The position numbers were made by a program, and so were the translations under genes. Below are positions 1 to 11,330 of a stretch of DNA of 64,000 nt, piece after piece. The stretch is from NCBI GenBank assembly GCA_013387265.2, contig JABFTP020000062.1, forward strand, positions 52,168,345 to 52,232,344, in the 5' to 3' direction. Each line of letters begins with the position of its first letter. The first letter of the stretch is position 1. Below the pieces are notes generated by a model. The model saw only the letters and a program-made list of their open reading frames with translations. It did not search any database and was not told the origin of the DNA. This stretch comes from Cryptolaemus montrouzieri (lineage: Eukaryota > Arthropoda > Insecta > Coleoptera > Coccinellidae).

Positions 1-268
1 ATGACAGAAAAATTGCAGTCAAAACCGGATATTGCGTCATTGAAGGACCGTATAGTTTCCGACGTTATATTCGATAGTTGTTATAAGCAATACATAAGTA
101 TGTAGTTAAATTATCATAAGTACATATAAGTATATCTAATATAGAATAAAATATTGTTTTATTCTATATTATTTTATTATGTGTTTTTCTGGCACACACC
201 AAAATTATAGATACAAGCATTTATTGTAGATACAATCATTCAAATTTTGTAAATCCTCTTTTTCAAAA

Positions 269-270
<2 letters not shown>

Positions 271-336
<66 letters not shown>
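271..336. repeat. (AT)n microsatellite at the Tigger deletion point
   Basis: An uninterrupted run of AT dinucleotides about 66 bp long lies exactly where the Tigger coding sequence stops. It is followed by a T-rich tract. Confidence 0.95.
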
Positions 337-337
<1 letters not shown>

Positions 338-344
<7 letters not shown>

Positions 345-1003
345 CTTTTGCATGAACCAGACTTGTTTGCAGCAACCAATACTGTAATTCTAGTTTTGGA
401 CAACTTTCCGTCCTTGCATTCCTCGCCTTTGAATTTAAGTGTTTTATAAGGAGTTAAATTGTAAAACAATCCGGTTTCATCAACATTGAAGATTTCCTCT
501 GATGTGTATCCTTCGCACAGCGTAGGCCACTTATGAGAGAGCCACTCTTCACTCACTCCTTCAGGAACGCCAGCCGCTTCACCGCAAACTTTTCCTGCCA
601 CAATATTATAACGAGCACGAAAACGTTGTACCCAAGACGACGAACACTCAAAATTCTCCTTACCCATTATACGAGCAAAGTCGTTGGCTTTTTGTTGCAG
701 AATTGGACCACTTCTTGGGATGTTGTTTGCCCTCCTATGTTTAAACCATGTTAATAAAGCATCTTTCATAACTTTATGTTCACTTGTCCTCGATCATTTA
801 AGTTTTAAACAGTTGTTGTCGAAAAGAACTTTTATTTTATCTCTATTCTTCCAAATCGTACATATTGTAAAATGTGAAACTCTACACTCCTTTGCAATTT
901 CACTATTTGACTCGCCATTTTCTAATCTCCATATGATATGAGATTTTTCTTCAATAGTAAACACTTTCCTCTTTTTTTGAGACATGGTAACGCATAAATT
1001 CAC
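338..1003 (-). pseudogene. pogo/Tigger transposase, N-terminal half
   Basis: The protein starts at 1003 with a basic segment (MSQKKRKVFTIEEK) and a CENP-B/pogo helix-turn-helix. A second CENPB-type DNA-binding segment follows (SSSWVQRFRARYNI), and then the start of the DDE domain with the first catalytic aspartate in NVDETGLFY. One in-frame TGA at 794-796, most simply a mutated CGA arginine codon in KLK(R)SRTSEH, splits it. The frame is the same on both sides of that stop. The coding sequence ends in the AT repeat at 337, so the other two catalytic aspartates are lost and the protein cannot be active. It would cut and paste its own element in the nucleus. Confidence 0.85.
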
Positions 1004-1923
1004 AGTTTGATCAAAGGCAAAACTTATAAATCAAACTGTCACTCACGCAGTCAGCGCACTAAACAATAAATATGTAAGGTAGAATGGCCGGGAAGATGTT
1101 CGAATGAGGTGGGAGTAAGAGCGTAGGCAATAATACGCCTAAATATTACTTCAGAGGCTTAGTAATAAGATCGAAGATTGTTCGTATTGTTTTGTTTTGG
1201 TGTGACTAAATGCGGTTGGTCGTTATAGTCCATGAATATCAATAAAGTTTCGTCATTATAAGCGATATGTCGTTATATCCGATGTTGTTATAGGCGGTAT
1301 GTTTACTGAATAATTTACTAAAGTCGGGACCTTACAATCTGGTCGTAATAATCGATCGGTCGTTGTAAACAAGGTCGTTATAATCGGTTTTAATTGTACA
1401 AAATCAACTTTTTCTAAATTTAACATTAGACATTTTCAAAATTAACAATTACAATAATCGCTTCAAGAAATATGAGATTCATTCAAAAATTGATGGTTTC
1501 AAAATCACAGCTTTATTTGACAATTATCACATTAAGCCTTGAAACATTGAAGGTAGATTGACTTCGAACAAACACGTCAACAATATTCAGTTTGCCTTTT
1601 TATTTTTGTTGGACAAATAGAACATAGTTTTCTGCCACTTGTTGAAACAGATCGAACTACTAGTGGGGGAGGGGTGATATCCTTACCTAAAACCCTCTGA
1701 TAGTCATGCGCAGCTCCCTTGGCAATCTTTTATTGTATACTTGGGTTTTCATATGATTCAGCACTGAATCTCTTGCCATATTCAATGAAAAAAGTTGCTC
1801 TCCTCGTGTTAGCATCACTTTCAGCACAAGTTTAATACAACACAAAGCTATTTATGCCCGCCATGTCCAGCATCCTTTGAAAGATTGCCATGGGATAACG
1901 ACGAGTTGTACGGCTGCAACAAT

Positions 1924-2185
1924 AGAGTTTTTGCACCTCTTATTTGTAGACTTCGTTATTTTCTGCGCATGCGCTCTTCAAAAATAGTACCCGAAAACTC
2001 TAATAACGATAAAGAATTGTCGTTATTATGGCAGAATAAGTGCTGGTAATTACTCTCATCTAATCATTAAATCTAACCTAAACTAACAAAAACAAATCGC
2101 CGCAGTAAAATGACAAGTGACAATTTTCATGGTGACAAACTCACAATTGAATAACTACAATATTTTGTAAGGATGCAAAAACTCT
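1924..2185. mobile_element. small inverted-repeat element (MITE-like) inside piggyBac
   Basis: A perfect 12 bp inverted repeat, AGAGTTTTTGCA, bounds 262 bp of non-coding sequence. It sits where the piggyBac reading frame is interrupted. No clear target duplication is visible, so the class is unknown. Confidence 0.4.
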
Positions 2186-2860
2186 CTAATAAATGGAGCA
2201 TTTCTTGTCCAGTTCGTCCACTCCCCCTTTTGTATGATTATATTATATTATCTCAACATTGTCATATTTTTAGAACGACTGTTCGCAAATTTTTGTTTAA
2301 ATTAAATAAGATCCAAGAAGAAATGATATATGGGCGATGTCAACCCAAATTATTGGGGTCCATAATGATCCTAAAACATCTAAAAATCATAATCGGCATC
2401 ACTTGGAAGACTGAACCTGGCCATCGGGGCTCTCTCGGTCAAACAGAGAGGGAATTATTTTGTTGACTTTGAATATTGAAGGTTTTTTTGCGATTATACT
2501 TCAAAATTGGCAAGTAAGGACAAGGAAATGATTCAGGAGACTCACACTGCGACTGAAGAACATCTCCGCGAAAGAGGAAATATCGAAGGTTATGTACTTT
2601 TTGATTATCTCCTTAGTTCTTTTTACGGCCTTGCTTGCTATGTAAAATCTTTCTTTAATTTGTTTAGACATATAAGAGGTATAATTGTTGAAATATTTTT
2701 CTGCTGGTTTTCTTTTTCCATTGTTACAAATTCCTGTCAAAACCTTCCTTTCACCCTTGTCTTCGTCTGGAAATCATGCAAGAGAGAATGGAGCGGCTAA
2801 GCAGAAAAATCTTTGGTACTCTTTATGTACACACGACACTAACACAACATAAACAGACAA
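2186..2860. other. unassigned insert within the piggyBac relic
   Basis: This stretch separates two colinear piggyBac coding blocks but shows no recognisable piggyBac, RT or transposase motif on either strand. It could be one or more old insertions. Confidence 0.4.
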
Positions 2861-3930
2861 GATATTAATAAGTGGTTTTCCTATATCATTATCTGTTTCT
2901 TGAGTGTGATGAGCTGAAGAAATCAACAACACAGCTTTATTAGGTTTTGACACATATGATAAGAAACAGTCTTTGGTAAAACCATACAACGAACTTTCTA
3001 CCGGTCTCCCCTTGTTCGGCAAGAAACAAGGTGATCCCCTGTTTTGCAGGTTTCTGGGGATATTGTGGAAAGTGTATCTTCTTTTAGACGTTCCTCTCTG
3101 GTAGTCATCAAATCTGAGGCAGTTGATCAAACACGAAAAAGACCATTCAGACATAACGCAGCGGAATTTTTCAGTGGCAAATATTGTGCGGAGATCTGCA
3201 TCCTTACATTCGAACACCGATGAATAATACATCAAACCAATTAATGCCTTCATCTCGTTCACATTTGTGTCCTGAAGTTAGGTTTTGGTAGTATTTCTGA
3301 ACTACGGTAGAAACTAAGTTTCTGGTTAGTAAATCGAACCAGAGATTCTAATATCGTTGGTCAATCAGCTTAGACCAAAGTTCCCGAGTAGCCTTCAAAA
3401 TTAATTGCTGCAGTACGGCTTGGTAATCAGATGATGTTATGAGCTGCAACGCGTGATGTCCTAGGACGCTCTTGTGTAGTGATCTTGTGACTCGTCTGAA
3501 GATTGCTGGCGTTTAACCAGGTTCTTGTCGCGCTTCTACGTAGGGCTCTTCTTCACATGAAATGGCGTCTTCTTCAAGGTTTTGGATTTCTGGCTCGAAT
3601 GTAGGATTCCAATCTTCATCATCAACATCGCTAAATTCATATTCATTATCCTCTTCCAACCACTGTTATATCTGATCATCGTGACTCACAAAATTTTCAG
3701 CCGGCGTTCTCTCACAAGTAGAAGTATTTGTGTTGTTAATTGAATCACCATCTAAAAAAAAATAAGGTTTCCTAGTAAATTATGTAAAAATAGATCGATT
3801 TATCGATTGTTATATGTATAAATGAAATCAAAAATAAGATAAAATAAACTTATATACTGATATGGTACTTTAGGAGACACTATGAAAATATAACCATATT
3901 ACTGAGGTGGTAGTATAATAGTCACTTACC

Positions 3931-4129
3931 TTAACATTGACGTGGTAGTCCCGTAGACAACTTCCTTCAGCTACGGACACTTGCACTCGCTGCGACCGCT
4001 TCCCGCGCACTGGCGCCGAGGCACAAGGTCACTGCAGGAAGGCGCTCAAATTTGACAATTAACGGAAATAAACAGAATTTTATATTTTGCGGTGTCTGTT
4101 GGACTACCATGTCAGTTTCAGAGGGTTAA
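3931..4129. repeat. TTAA-bounded inverted repeat at the piggyBac end
   Basis: TTAA at 3931-3934 and TTAA at 4126-4129 flank two inverted arms, ATTGACGTGGTAGTCC (from 3936) and its mirror GGACTACCATGTCAGT (4101-4116), each continued by a TGTCT/AGACA motif. A related copy, CTGAGGTGGTAGTATAATAG, lies just outside at about 3902. This may be the piggyBac subterminal repeat or a small TTAA-type MITE nested at the element end. Confidence 0.55.
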
Positions 4130-6100
4130 ACTCGAACAGAGTTGAAATATAATAAATGAAAGATAGGTTAGGTTCAAAGATCATCGAGGGTTTGTAATAA
4201 ATGAGGATCGTCGATTAACTGGGCGGGAATTAGACAATTTGAAGTTGGTTCGCTGACGGACGAGCAGAAAAACAAGAACTTCGTTTTTCAATTTGAACAA
4301 ATCGGAACAACATGAAACATTAGACATTTATTTTTTTGACAATTGTTTTAATGAATTCAATTTCGTTCGGAAAACGCATAAAAATAATAAGAATATGCCA
4401 ACACTAACGCGTGTTCGATCGGACTATTTGCCGAAATAATGATGATTTTAGAAACCATCTTTTTTCGGAAAATTGTATCTCGAAGGCTTTGTAACATCCT
4501 ACAATTTCAAAAGAACGCTTTTCTTGGTCTGCCATGGACTATATCAATCGCAAGTACTTACAATACGTAGATTAGCAAGTGAAGCGGCATTAACAAGAAA
4601 TAGTCCATTTCTTACGATTTCCCAATAAATTTCGGAAAGTACTACACCGATTGATGTGAAAAAAAATGAATCGATGAACCTTTTCACTGTCCACAACTTC
4701 TTAATTCACATTTTCCCTAAGAAACTTCAGTTTCCCTTTGTGCGGAAGAATGCATTTTCAATTCAACGAGTTTTGTATATTATAAACCGCAATGAAAAAG
4801 TTATATTTTATCAGTGTTATTGAAGAACTAATTAGACAACAATTCATGACAGTTATCCAATATGTGCGTCTAAAGATGCTGAATAAAATAACAGACTTAG
4901 TTTGTTAGATCTGAAAACTTCTTTCGCTGTGAGATGGTTAATTTATTTTTATTGAGGTAAGAAACAGGACAGGAAGGAGAAGGTCCCTGAAATGAGTTAC
5001 TAAAATTCAACAAGTATAACGTACATTTGTACTAATAGTTATTTATACCCAGAAAGTATCCGAACAGCATTCATATCACTATCAAATCATGAGAGTAATC
5101 AATAATAATTATTGAGTAGATAGAAAGAGAAATGCTAATTGCGTTTCGAGAGCACATCAGAGCAGCTGGCATAGAAATTTCACTCCCTAACGAGCAGCGT
5201 TCCCCATCTTCTTTAATAATCAATATGTCAATATGAAATAATGACCACTGCGTTAGTAAAAACAAATATCATTATCAATTTAATGACTAGTATTTCATTT
5301 AAATACAACCAACGAAGCAAAGAGAACGGTGTATATTATATTATTCATTGATATATAATTATAATAAAAAATGTATTCGATTATATTTGTAAAGAGACGT
5401 GAATTTATGAACCACAAAAAACAGAACTGCAGAATCTAGAATAAAACAGCTCCCATATCCTACCAGGGACTCAAACTCAGACAATCTGTGTAAGGGTCTC
5501 TTTAAACCACTATGTTTGATGTACCTTCACTATTATTGATTAGTAGGAAGACTCCTGGTAAATTATGACGAAACTATAACAATATTTCAAGTGAATAATT
5601 TTGAATGCTAATATACGGGAATGAGGTGAAGGAACTTTATCATCGAATTACATCAACCGCATAAATCTGAACACCAATATTTACCAGAAAGCCTGAAACC
5701 GTAAATTTCACGTGCTTAATTGATAATAGGACGTCCTCCTAGTTCGCTTTCTCGACTATTTGTCAAGACAGCACAATGGTTAGTGTAAACATGGGGCCTG
5801 TTTAATTTTCAACATAGGTATACAAGTTGCGCAGGGGGTTTGGATTTGAATAATGTGTTATGTTAGGGCTACCGCTATTTGCTGAATGTAACCATCTGTA
5901 TGTTACGACAGCAATTTAGGATTGTTCACTTTGAAGAAGATTCCTGAAATTTATGAAAGATATGGATGGGACGTTCGTAACTGATGAAAGAAAAGTGTTA
6001 CTGATATTAGTAGATTCGTCTGGACATAACAGATCCGCCATGTCAAAGATGTTTATTTTCTAAACTTTTGTTCATTGTAACTCACAATAAGGCCTGATAT
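4130..6100. other. AT-rich stretch, no gene seen except a SINE-like head
   Basis: Apart from the tRNA-like segment near 5400-5516, no coding motif or repeat could be supported here. Reading frames are short and without family signatures. Confidence 0.5.
5400..5516 (-). repeat. tRNA-derived SINE-like head
   Basis: On the minus strand TAGTGGTTTAAAGAG matches a pol III A box and, about 35 nt on, AGTTTGAGTCCC matches a B box. The sequence then runs into an unrelated body. The spacing fits a shortened tRNA. The body and the 3' end of the SINE could not be defined, and a decayed tRNA pseudogene is the alternative. Confidence 0.45.
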
Positions 6101-6101
6101 A

Positions 6102-6345
6102 CACCCTCCATTCAAAAAGTAACCGAACTTTCTGAAAGTGGAAACAACCAGTATTAATTTTGATACAATTCTTCTTTATTAATCAATGAATTTGCCTTCA
6201 GCATTGATACATGAAATTCCACGCGCCAACAGGTTGTCAAACGACTTCTCGATTTTCTTTCTTGGAATGGTCTTTAGCGCGTCGGTCACCACACTTTTAA
6301 TGGCCTCAATCAAATCGTACCGCTTTCCTTCTACAAGATGAAGTG
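6102..6345 (-). pseudogene. mariner-family transposase, C-terminal remnant with 3' end
   Basis: An open frame of about 50 codons on the minus strand (RYDLIEAIKSVVTDALKTIP, ending CINAEGKFID and stop) matches the C-terminal tail of mariner transposases, downstream of the last catalytic residue. Beyond the stop, ACTTTTTGAATGGAGGGTG followed by TA (6100-6101) looks like the element terminus with its TA target site. The rest of the gene is absent, so this is a truncated 3' end. Confidence 0.7.
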
Positions 6346-6363
6346 GATTACTTCATTGTTGAG

Positions 6364-7148
6364 AACTTTCACGCTGTATCATAATTCTCAAGATCTACCA
6401 GGAGAGGAGGTAGTATTATTATGGCCAGGAATAACCTGACTGGTCATGAAGTAGTGGAATTGCTGAATTTTTCGTTTCAGCGATCGATGTTTCAGGGGAA
6501 AACTTGATTGTCGTAACTGTTTATCGCCCACCAAAGGGCAATTAAGTGTTTTTTACTGATGTTTTTGTGCAAATTTTGAACTATCTCTCCACAACAAACA
6601 AAGATGTAACCAATGGTGATTTCATTTTATTGTTTCATTCAAACAACAATTTATATGTACAGTTCAAGGACCTCATTATGTCTTTTGAATTCGACCCTAC
6701 TATTTTTCAGCCTACTCCTGGTACCAATTGCTTGGACAATATTTTGATCAATTTCAAGAATTTGCTAGGTTATAATATATCTGTGGTTGACTCCGGCTTG
6801 TCGGATCACAAGGCAGTGGACATCGTGGTTGATTTAAACCAAATATTTCAGTATAAAACTAAGCTGGTGAGTAGGCCTATCTCTCTTTCCGGGAAGCAAA
6901 AATTTTTTGATTTTATCAGCGTGATGGATTGGGGTTTCGTAAATCTACTAAACCTAGATGTTGCTTCCAAGTTCCGCGTGTTTCTAGACGTCTTTGTCGG
7001 GGCTGTTGATGTGTCTTTTCCGGAAAAAATAAAAAAAGTTTCCAACTTGAACTCCAACTTGCGCTTTGGCTGTTTTGATGATAAACTTGGAAAAAAAGGC
7101 AGAGTTTACAATTATCCTAACGCTAACAATATGAAGATATATATTTGA
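6364..7148 (+). pseudogene. LINE endonuclease (EEP) domain, CR1/L2 group
   Basis: Plus-strand sequence gives an apurinic-endonuclease-like domain of a non-LTR retrotransposon: a STRRGGSIIMA segment, then ENLIVVTVYRPPKGN, GDFI (canonical GDFN), QPTPGTNCLDNILINF and the catalytic SDH in GLSDHKAVDIV. This domain nicks target DNA for target-primed reverse transcription. A stop in the PPKGN region and a frame change near 6540 break it. The open part after 6546 carries on about 100 residues into the linker before the RT, which is missing. The closest group is CR1/L2/Crack, inferred from motif style. Confidence 0.75.
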
Positions 7149-7466
7149 ATACAAACTTGAATATTATAAAAAAATATTATGGTAGAATACCTTGAAAGTG
7201 GGCATGAAAAAGTCCTGTATAATATGTGTAGCGCCGAACGCTGTGATCTGAAACAGCTGTTATATTTCTGAATGTTGGCCAAAAATGTGCTTAGAATCAT
7301 TTCCGATCCCAGAAAGTCAAAGGCGTAAAGTATCGATCTGGTGGTGGGACCAATTGTGGCAATATTACTTCGTCAGTAAATCCACCATTTGTTTCTTCTT
7401 CTTCTTGCAAGGCGCCTTTATGGGCAGCACTCAGGCCGTTTGGACAATTGTGCTTGCCGTGTTGTA

Positions 7467-7763
7467 TTATTTTGTTTTATGTCTTGGAAGAACCTTTTCA
7501 TAAAGCTTGCAAGACTGTTGTATCTGGACCTCCTGGATCATCTGGGCGCTGAGTGTTTCAGTGGCTAAGTTATTCAGTCTGGTCACCTTATGAGCGGGAC
7601 ATTCGAACAGTATGTGTTCCGTTGTTTCCTCATTTTCTGGGCAACCAAGGCACCGTGTGGTTTTCGATAGTCTCATGACGTGTAGGTGTTTGATGAGTTG
7701 ATGTCCCGTCACTAGGCCAACTACCATCTCAATAGACTTGTTTATCAAGGGACAATAGTTCAT
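7467..7763 (-). pseudogene. RNase H-type LINE, C-terminal zinc-knuckle tail
   Basis: The peptide includes MVVGLVTGHQLIKHLHVMRL, a Cys pair in RCLGCPENEET, and TEHILFECPAH. This C-x2-C...H-x4-C knuckle follows the RNase H domain in I/R1/LOA-type LINEs. RT and RNase H are absent. Its start abuts the Helitron piece on the same strand, so an insertion or capture junction lies at about 7764. Confidence 0.75.
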
Positions 7764-8120
7764 ATACCCTCTTCTTTGATTACGCCCCCTTTATGAGCCT
7801 TACAATATTTACAAATTATTATCATTTCCCCAATTGTTAACAATTTGTCGGAACAATAATCAATTGCTGGATCATAGTGGAATGCAGCTCGTTCAAGAAT
7901 CACAGGAGCACTGTTGTTGTGTTTGATGTGCACGAACTCGTTGCATTTTAAGCCTATCTACTTCATTGTTACTCACTAAATAACGCAATTCTGACATAGC
8001 AATACGACTATTTTCTTGATCTGTCTCTTTCTGGTCAGCAGTGCGGTTAGCATGTGAGGTAGCTCTTCGCACATTTGATTGACAGCGACGACCTAAGTCA
8101 GGTCTTCTTCTCCTTAGCAT
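7764..8120 (-). pseudogene. Helitron replicase N-terminal region
   Basis: The frame starts at 8120 with a basic, Arg/Gln-rich segment (RRRRPDLGRRCQSNVRRATS, then QKETDQENSRIAMSELR and VDRLKMQRVRAHQ), the repeat-like N terminus of insect Helitron polyproteins. After a frame change near 7893 it continues AAFHYDPAIDYCSDKL and MIIICKYCKAHK, the start of the zinc-finger region that precedes the Helitron-like Rep domain. The Rep and Pif1-type helicase parts are missing, so it is a dead fragment. Confidence 0.68.
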
Positions 8121-8916
8121 CGTAAATTGTAATTAATCAAAGTAAGAAAATTTCGCACCAACTTAGCAGTAAAGTGTCACTATCACAGAATATCAACAAA
8201 AAGAGAGCACATTACTTGGAATTTCATTATCACAAATGGTTCACAAAAGTAAAGAAAGTTCTCGCGCACGTAGCGGTAATCTTCACTCACAAAGATATAA
8301 GGATGCACTCATAGATATCGTAATACTTTTTTCTGTGTTCTGAAGTGCGAGAGGATGGATTGACAATCTAATGTCAAACATTATGGTTGCGTTCAGAAAT
8401 TTAATTTATTACAAAACTTTAACAACTGAAGTTAGTTAAAATTAAGTTTCGCGAAGCGGATCAAATTGAAAATCAGTACTACTAATGATCTATTACATTT
8501 TGTGACTATGCAATTTTGTGGCGTGATCGATTCACTTTTGTTTAATTTCGGAATGGGACATTAGACCATCCAACGCGCACGCAAGACTAATTTGACATAT
8601 GATTGAATTTGAATTTTGTGCAGTGGTAATGAATTGCAAATTGACTCTTTAACACCTACACTGCTTAGACAACAGTGAGTGATTATAATTTAATATGAAC
8701 TTTATTTAATAGCAATAAAGTTCAAATTGACTATACATTTTATTTAGAAAACGTTGGCGAAATGAAAAAGGGTTATTTTTATGGTTTCCCGGCAGTTATT
8801 GGAATTGTTCTCACATTTTAAAGCTTCCCTAGACTTCCATGAACATTTCAAGAGCAAGATAAGATAAATCCGTTCAGCCGTTCTCGAGTTTTAGCGAGAC
8901 TAACGAACAGCAATTG

Positions 8917-9685
<769 letters not shown>

Positions 9686-9689
9686 TTAT

Positions 9690-10150
9690 TTCGTGCTGGT
9701 TATTCCGCTGAAGAAAACAGTTTACTTTCAACAGATATCTTTCCAATTCTTGACGCTTCTTCGATCGGTTTTGGATGTATGAGACACCCATTGACATGTT
9801 GTAAAATCACCTTATCATATTGTGAAGGATTTTCGCAAAAAAGAACACTTCGAATTTTATGTAGTATGCGGGATAAGTATTTTCACCATGTTTCAAATGA
9901 TGTAAAAACTTTTTCTAAAATGTCTGTAACGTATCTCTGAGCATTCAGGGTTCCATTATTTACGATGACCAGATCAGATCAGTGCAGGCGTTGGAAAAAA
10001 ATTCTTTCTACGCAGTTGAATCTCCACCTAAACAATAGGTGGGTAAAAATTTTCTCTAGGCATATCTCTCATTTCGACGTCTACACACTAGTGAACGTCG
10101 ATCGCAAGGAAAAAGACAAAATCCCGACTCATCTGTAAATAGAATAGAGG
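9690..10150 (-). pseudogene. Tc1-like transposase fragment
   Basis: Minus-strand reading gives decayed Tc1 motifs: a VYRRQ/ERY region, then NGTLNAQRYVTDILEKV, with several stops. The stretch 9960-10140 is clearly the same repeat as 63130-63310, where the signature is better preserved (TDELRFHL, FGGGSIMVFGE). Catalytic residues are not all recognisable. This is a truncated, inactive copy. Confidence 0.6.
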
Positions 10151-10189
10151 AGGAAATTCTTAAATAACGGCCATGGATTGTTACTCAGG

Positions 10190-11105
10190 AAAGTCCTTGC
10201 CCAGATCTCCTCCCATGACTACCACTCTCCTTGTACCTACGGATCATTCTGGAGACAGTGGAATAGAAAAACCCCAGCCTTTGGCCTATTCTCGGCCTAG
10301 ATCATGTAACACGGCTGCTTCAGCAAATTCTTCAAGCGTTAAATTTTGTGATTTGCATTGCATTATTACCGAAAACTTTCAAGTTGAACAAACGGTTCTG
10401 CAAAAATTGATCACCAACTGCGGACAGATCGGCTGAATATATTGAAAACAAAAGGAACAAGGACCGAGCCTTGCGGCACGCCACTTGCAACAATTCTTTA
10501 AGAAGATGACTCGTCTGTAATTCTGCCGCAAAACTCTCTACCACTCAAGAAAGCCCCAACCTACAAGAGTAAGTTTCTCCGAAAACCAAAATGTTCTAGT
10601 TTTACCAGAAGACGACGGTGGGGAACCCTGTCGAAAGCCTTAGAGCACTCAAGGTGAATGATATCGACAGGCTCCCTCACATCCACAGATCTGGTCCAAG
10701 ATGGAACGCACCCAAGGAGTTTCGTTATGACTGATCTTCTGGGAATAAAACCACGTTGACCCGAAGGGATTATCTTGTTCTCCATCAAAAAATCGCGCAT
10801 CTGTTCGAGGACCATTTTTTCGATTTTGAATGCAACTGAAATCAAACTAACGGGGTGGTAGTTGTTCGGAGATATTTTGTTGCCACTCTTGAAAATTAGT
10901 GTGATAGAGGCCTTTAACCATGAAAGTAAACAATGAGACTGAAAAGATTTTGTGAAAATAAGGAACATAGGATATGAGAGTTATTTCAGAAGTTCGGATG
11001 CCATTCCGTCGGATCTGGCGAGGAGTGAACGTTTAACCGAGGAAGGCTAACAACATCTTCAGTAATGAGGTCGTAACTCAGGTCCAGTTGAAAACGGTTA
11101 GTGAG
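10190..11105 (-). pseudogene. CR1-type LINE reverse transcriptase fragment
   Basis: The minus strand encodes RT blocks in order: ASITLIFKSGNKISPNNYHP (RT motif 1), PSGQRGFIPRRSVITKLL (motif 2), DIIHLECSKAFDRVPHRRLL (motif 3; the catalytic position D of the usual DFSKAFD is replaced here), LVKLEHFGFR, and ASGVPQGSVLVPFVF (motif 4). Upstream to about 11105 lie weaker matches to the RT N-terminal linker. Stops and frame changes follow position 10561, and the YADD block is not seen. Endonuclease and C-terminal parts are absent. Confidence 0.82.
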
Positions 11106-11184
11106 AATGTTAGGTTAGGTTTCACTGGTCCTATATGCTAAGTGGTAGTTTCTTACTAGATCTCAGTAAATTTTTCAATTTATT

Positions 11185-11330
11185 TCTCATTAGAGTGGCA
11201 TGTACGCCATGAAAAAACATCGAATTTTGTTGGCATATCTCCGGACATATCTCAACAAAACATGTGTTAATAATTAGTTGGCTACCAAAAAAGAAATTTG
11301 AAATATTGATGTTATGTTTTGATTTTTTGG
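11185..11330. repeat. dispersed repeat, copy 1 (second copy at 55400-55545)
   Basis: This segment and 55400-55545 share blocks such as AACATGTGTTAA and CTACCAAAAAAG plus surrounding diverged sequence in the same order. Coding content and class are unknown. Confidence 0.55.

Larger units (their letters stand above)
16..1396 (-). mobile_element. Tigger/pogo DNA transposon, internally deleted copy
   Basis: Both ends can be read: the left end CAGTCAAAACCGGATATT and the reverse complement of the right end, CAATTAAAACCGATTAT, are diverged inverted repeats, and both resemble the ends of the fuller copy at 12097-14015. The right end is followed by TA (1397-1398), the target duplication of this superfamily; the left counterpart reads TG, probably a decayed TA. 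The transposase lies on the minus strand and its second half is missing, with an AT microsatellite at the break. At 1.38 kb it is about 540 bp shorter than the second copy. Confidence 0.8.
1522..3756 (-). pseudogene. piggyBac transposase, broken
   Basis: Reading the minus strand from 3756 there is an acidic N-terminal region (EFSDVDDEDWNPTFEP) and then the core start EMKALIGLMYYSSVF and LINCLRFDD (3262 to about 3080). Next come GRPVESSLYGFTKDCFLSYV and NKAVLLISSAHH (about 3010-2860), which belong well downstream in the family, so the middle with the catalytic aspartates is deleted. After foreign DNA, TTRRYPMAIFQRMLDMAGIN resumes at about 1915. A C-terminal Cys-rich zinc domain (LCSICPTKIKRQTEYC, then VCSKS, QCFKA and CDNC) ends near 1525. 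Stops interrupt several parts. A GTAAGT donor on the minus strand at about 3930 and a T-rich acceptor at about 3757 suggest that the N-terminal exon was spliced to a short leader; this is inference. Confidence 0.82.
1522..4125 (-). mobile_element. piggyBac element, decayed
   Basis: Minus-strand piggyBac transposase pieces run in order from about 3756 to 1522. The upstream end is sharp: GAGGG is followed by TTAA at 4126-4129, the target site used by piggyBac, so the element begins CCCTCTGAAACTGACATGG on its own strand. The downstream end after the Cys-rich tail was not located. The element is broken by an internal coding deletion near 3075 and by about 0.9 kb of foreign sequence (about 1924-2860) that includes a small inverted-repeat element. 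Confidence 0.75.

Noticed and set aside
1680..1720. CCCTCTGATAGTCATG, similar to the piggyBac terminus CCCTCTGAAACTGACATG
   Set aside because: It lies inside the piggyBac coding region (ELRMTIRGF) without a TTAA, so the likeness is probably chance.
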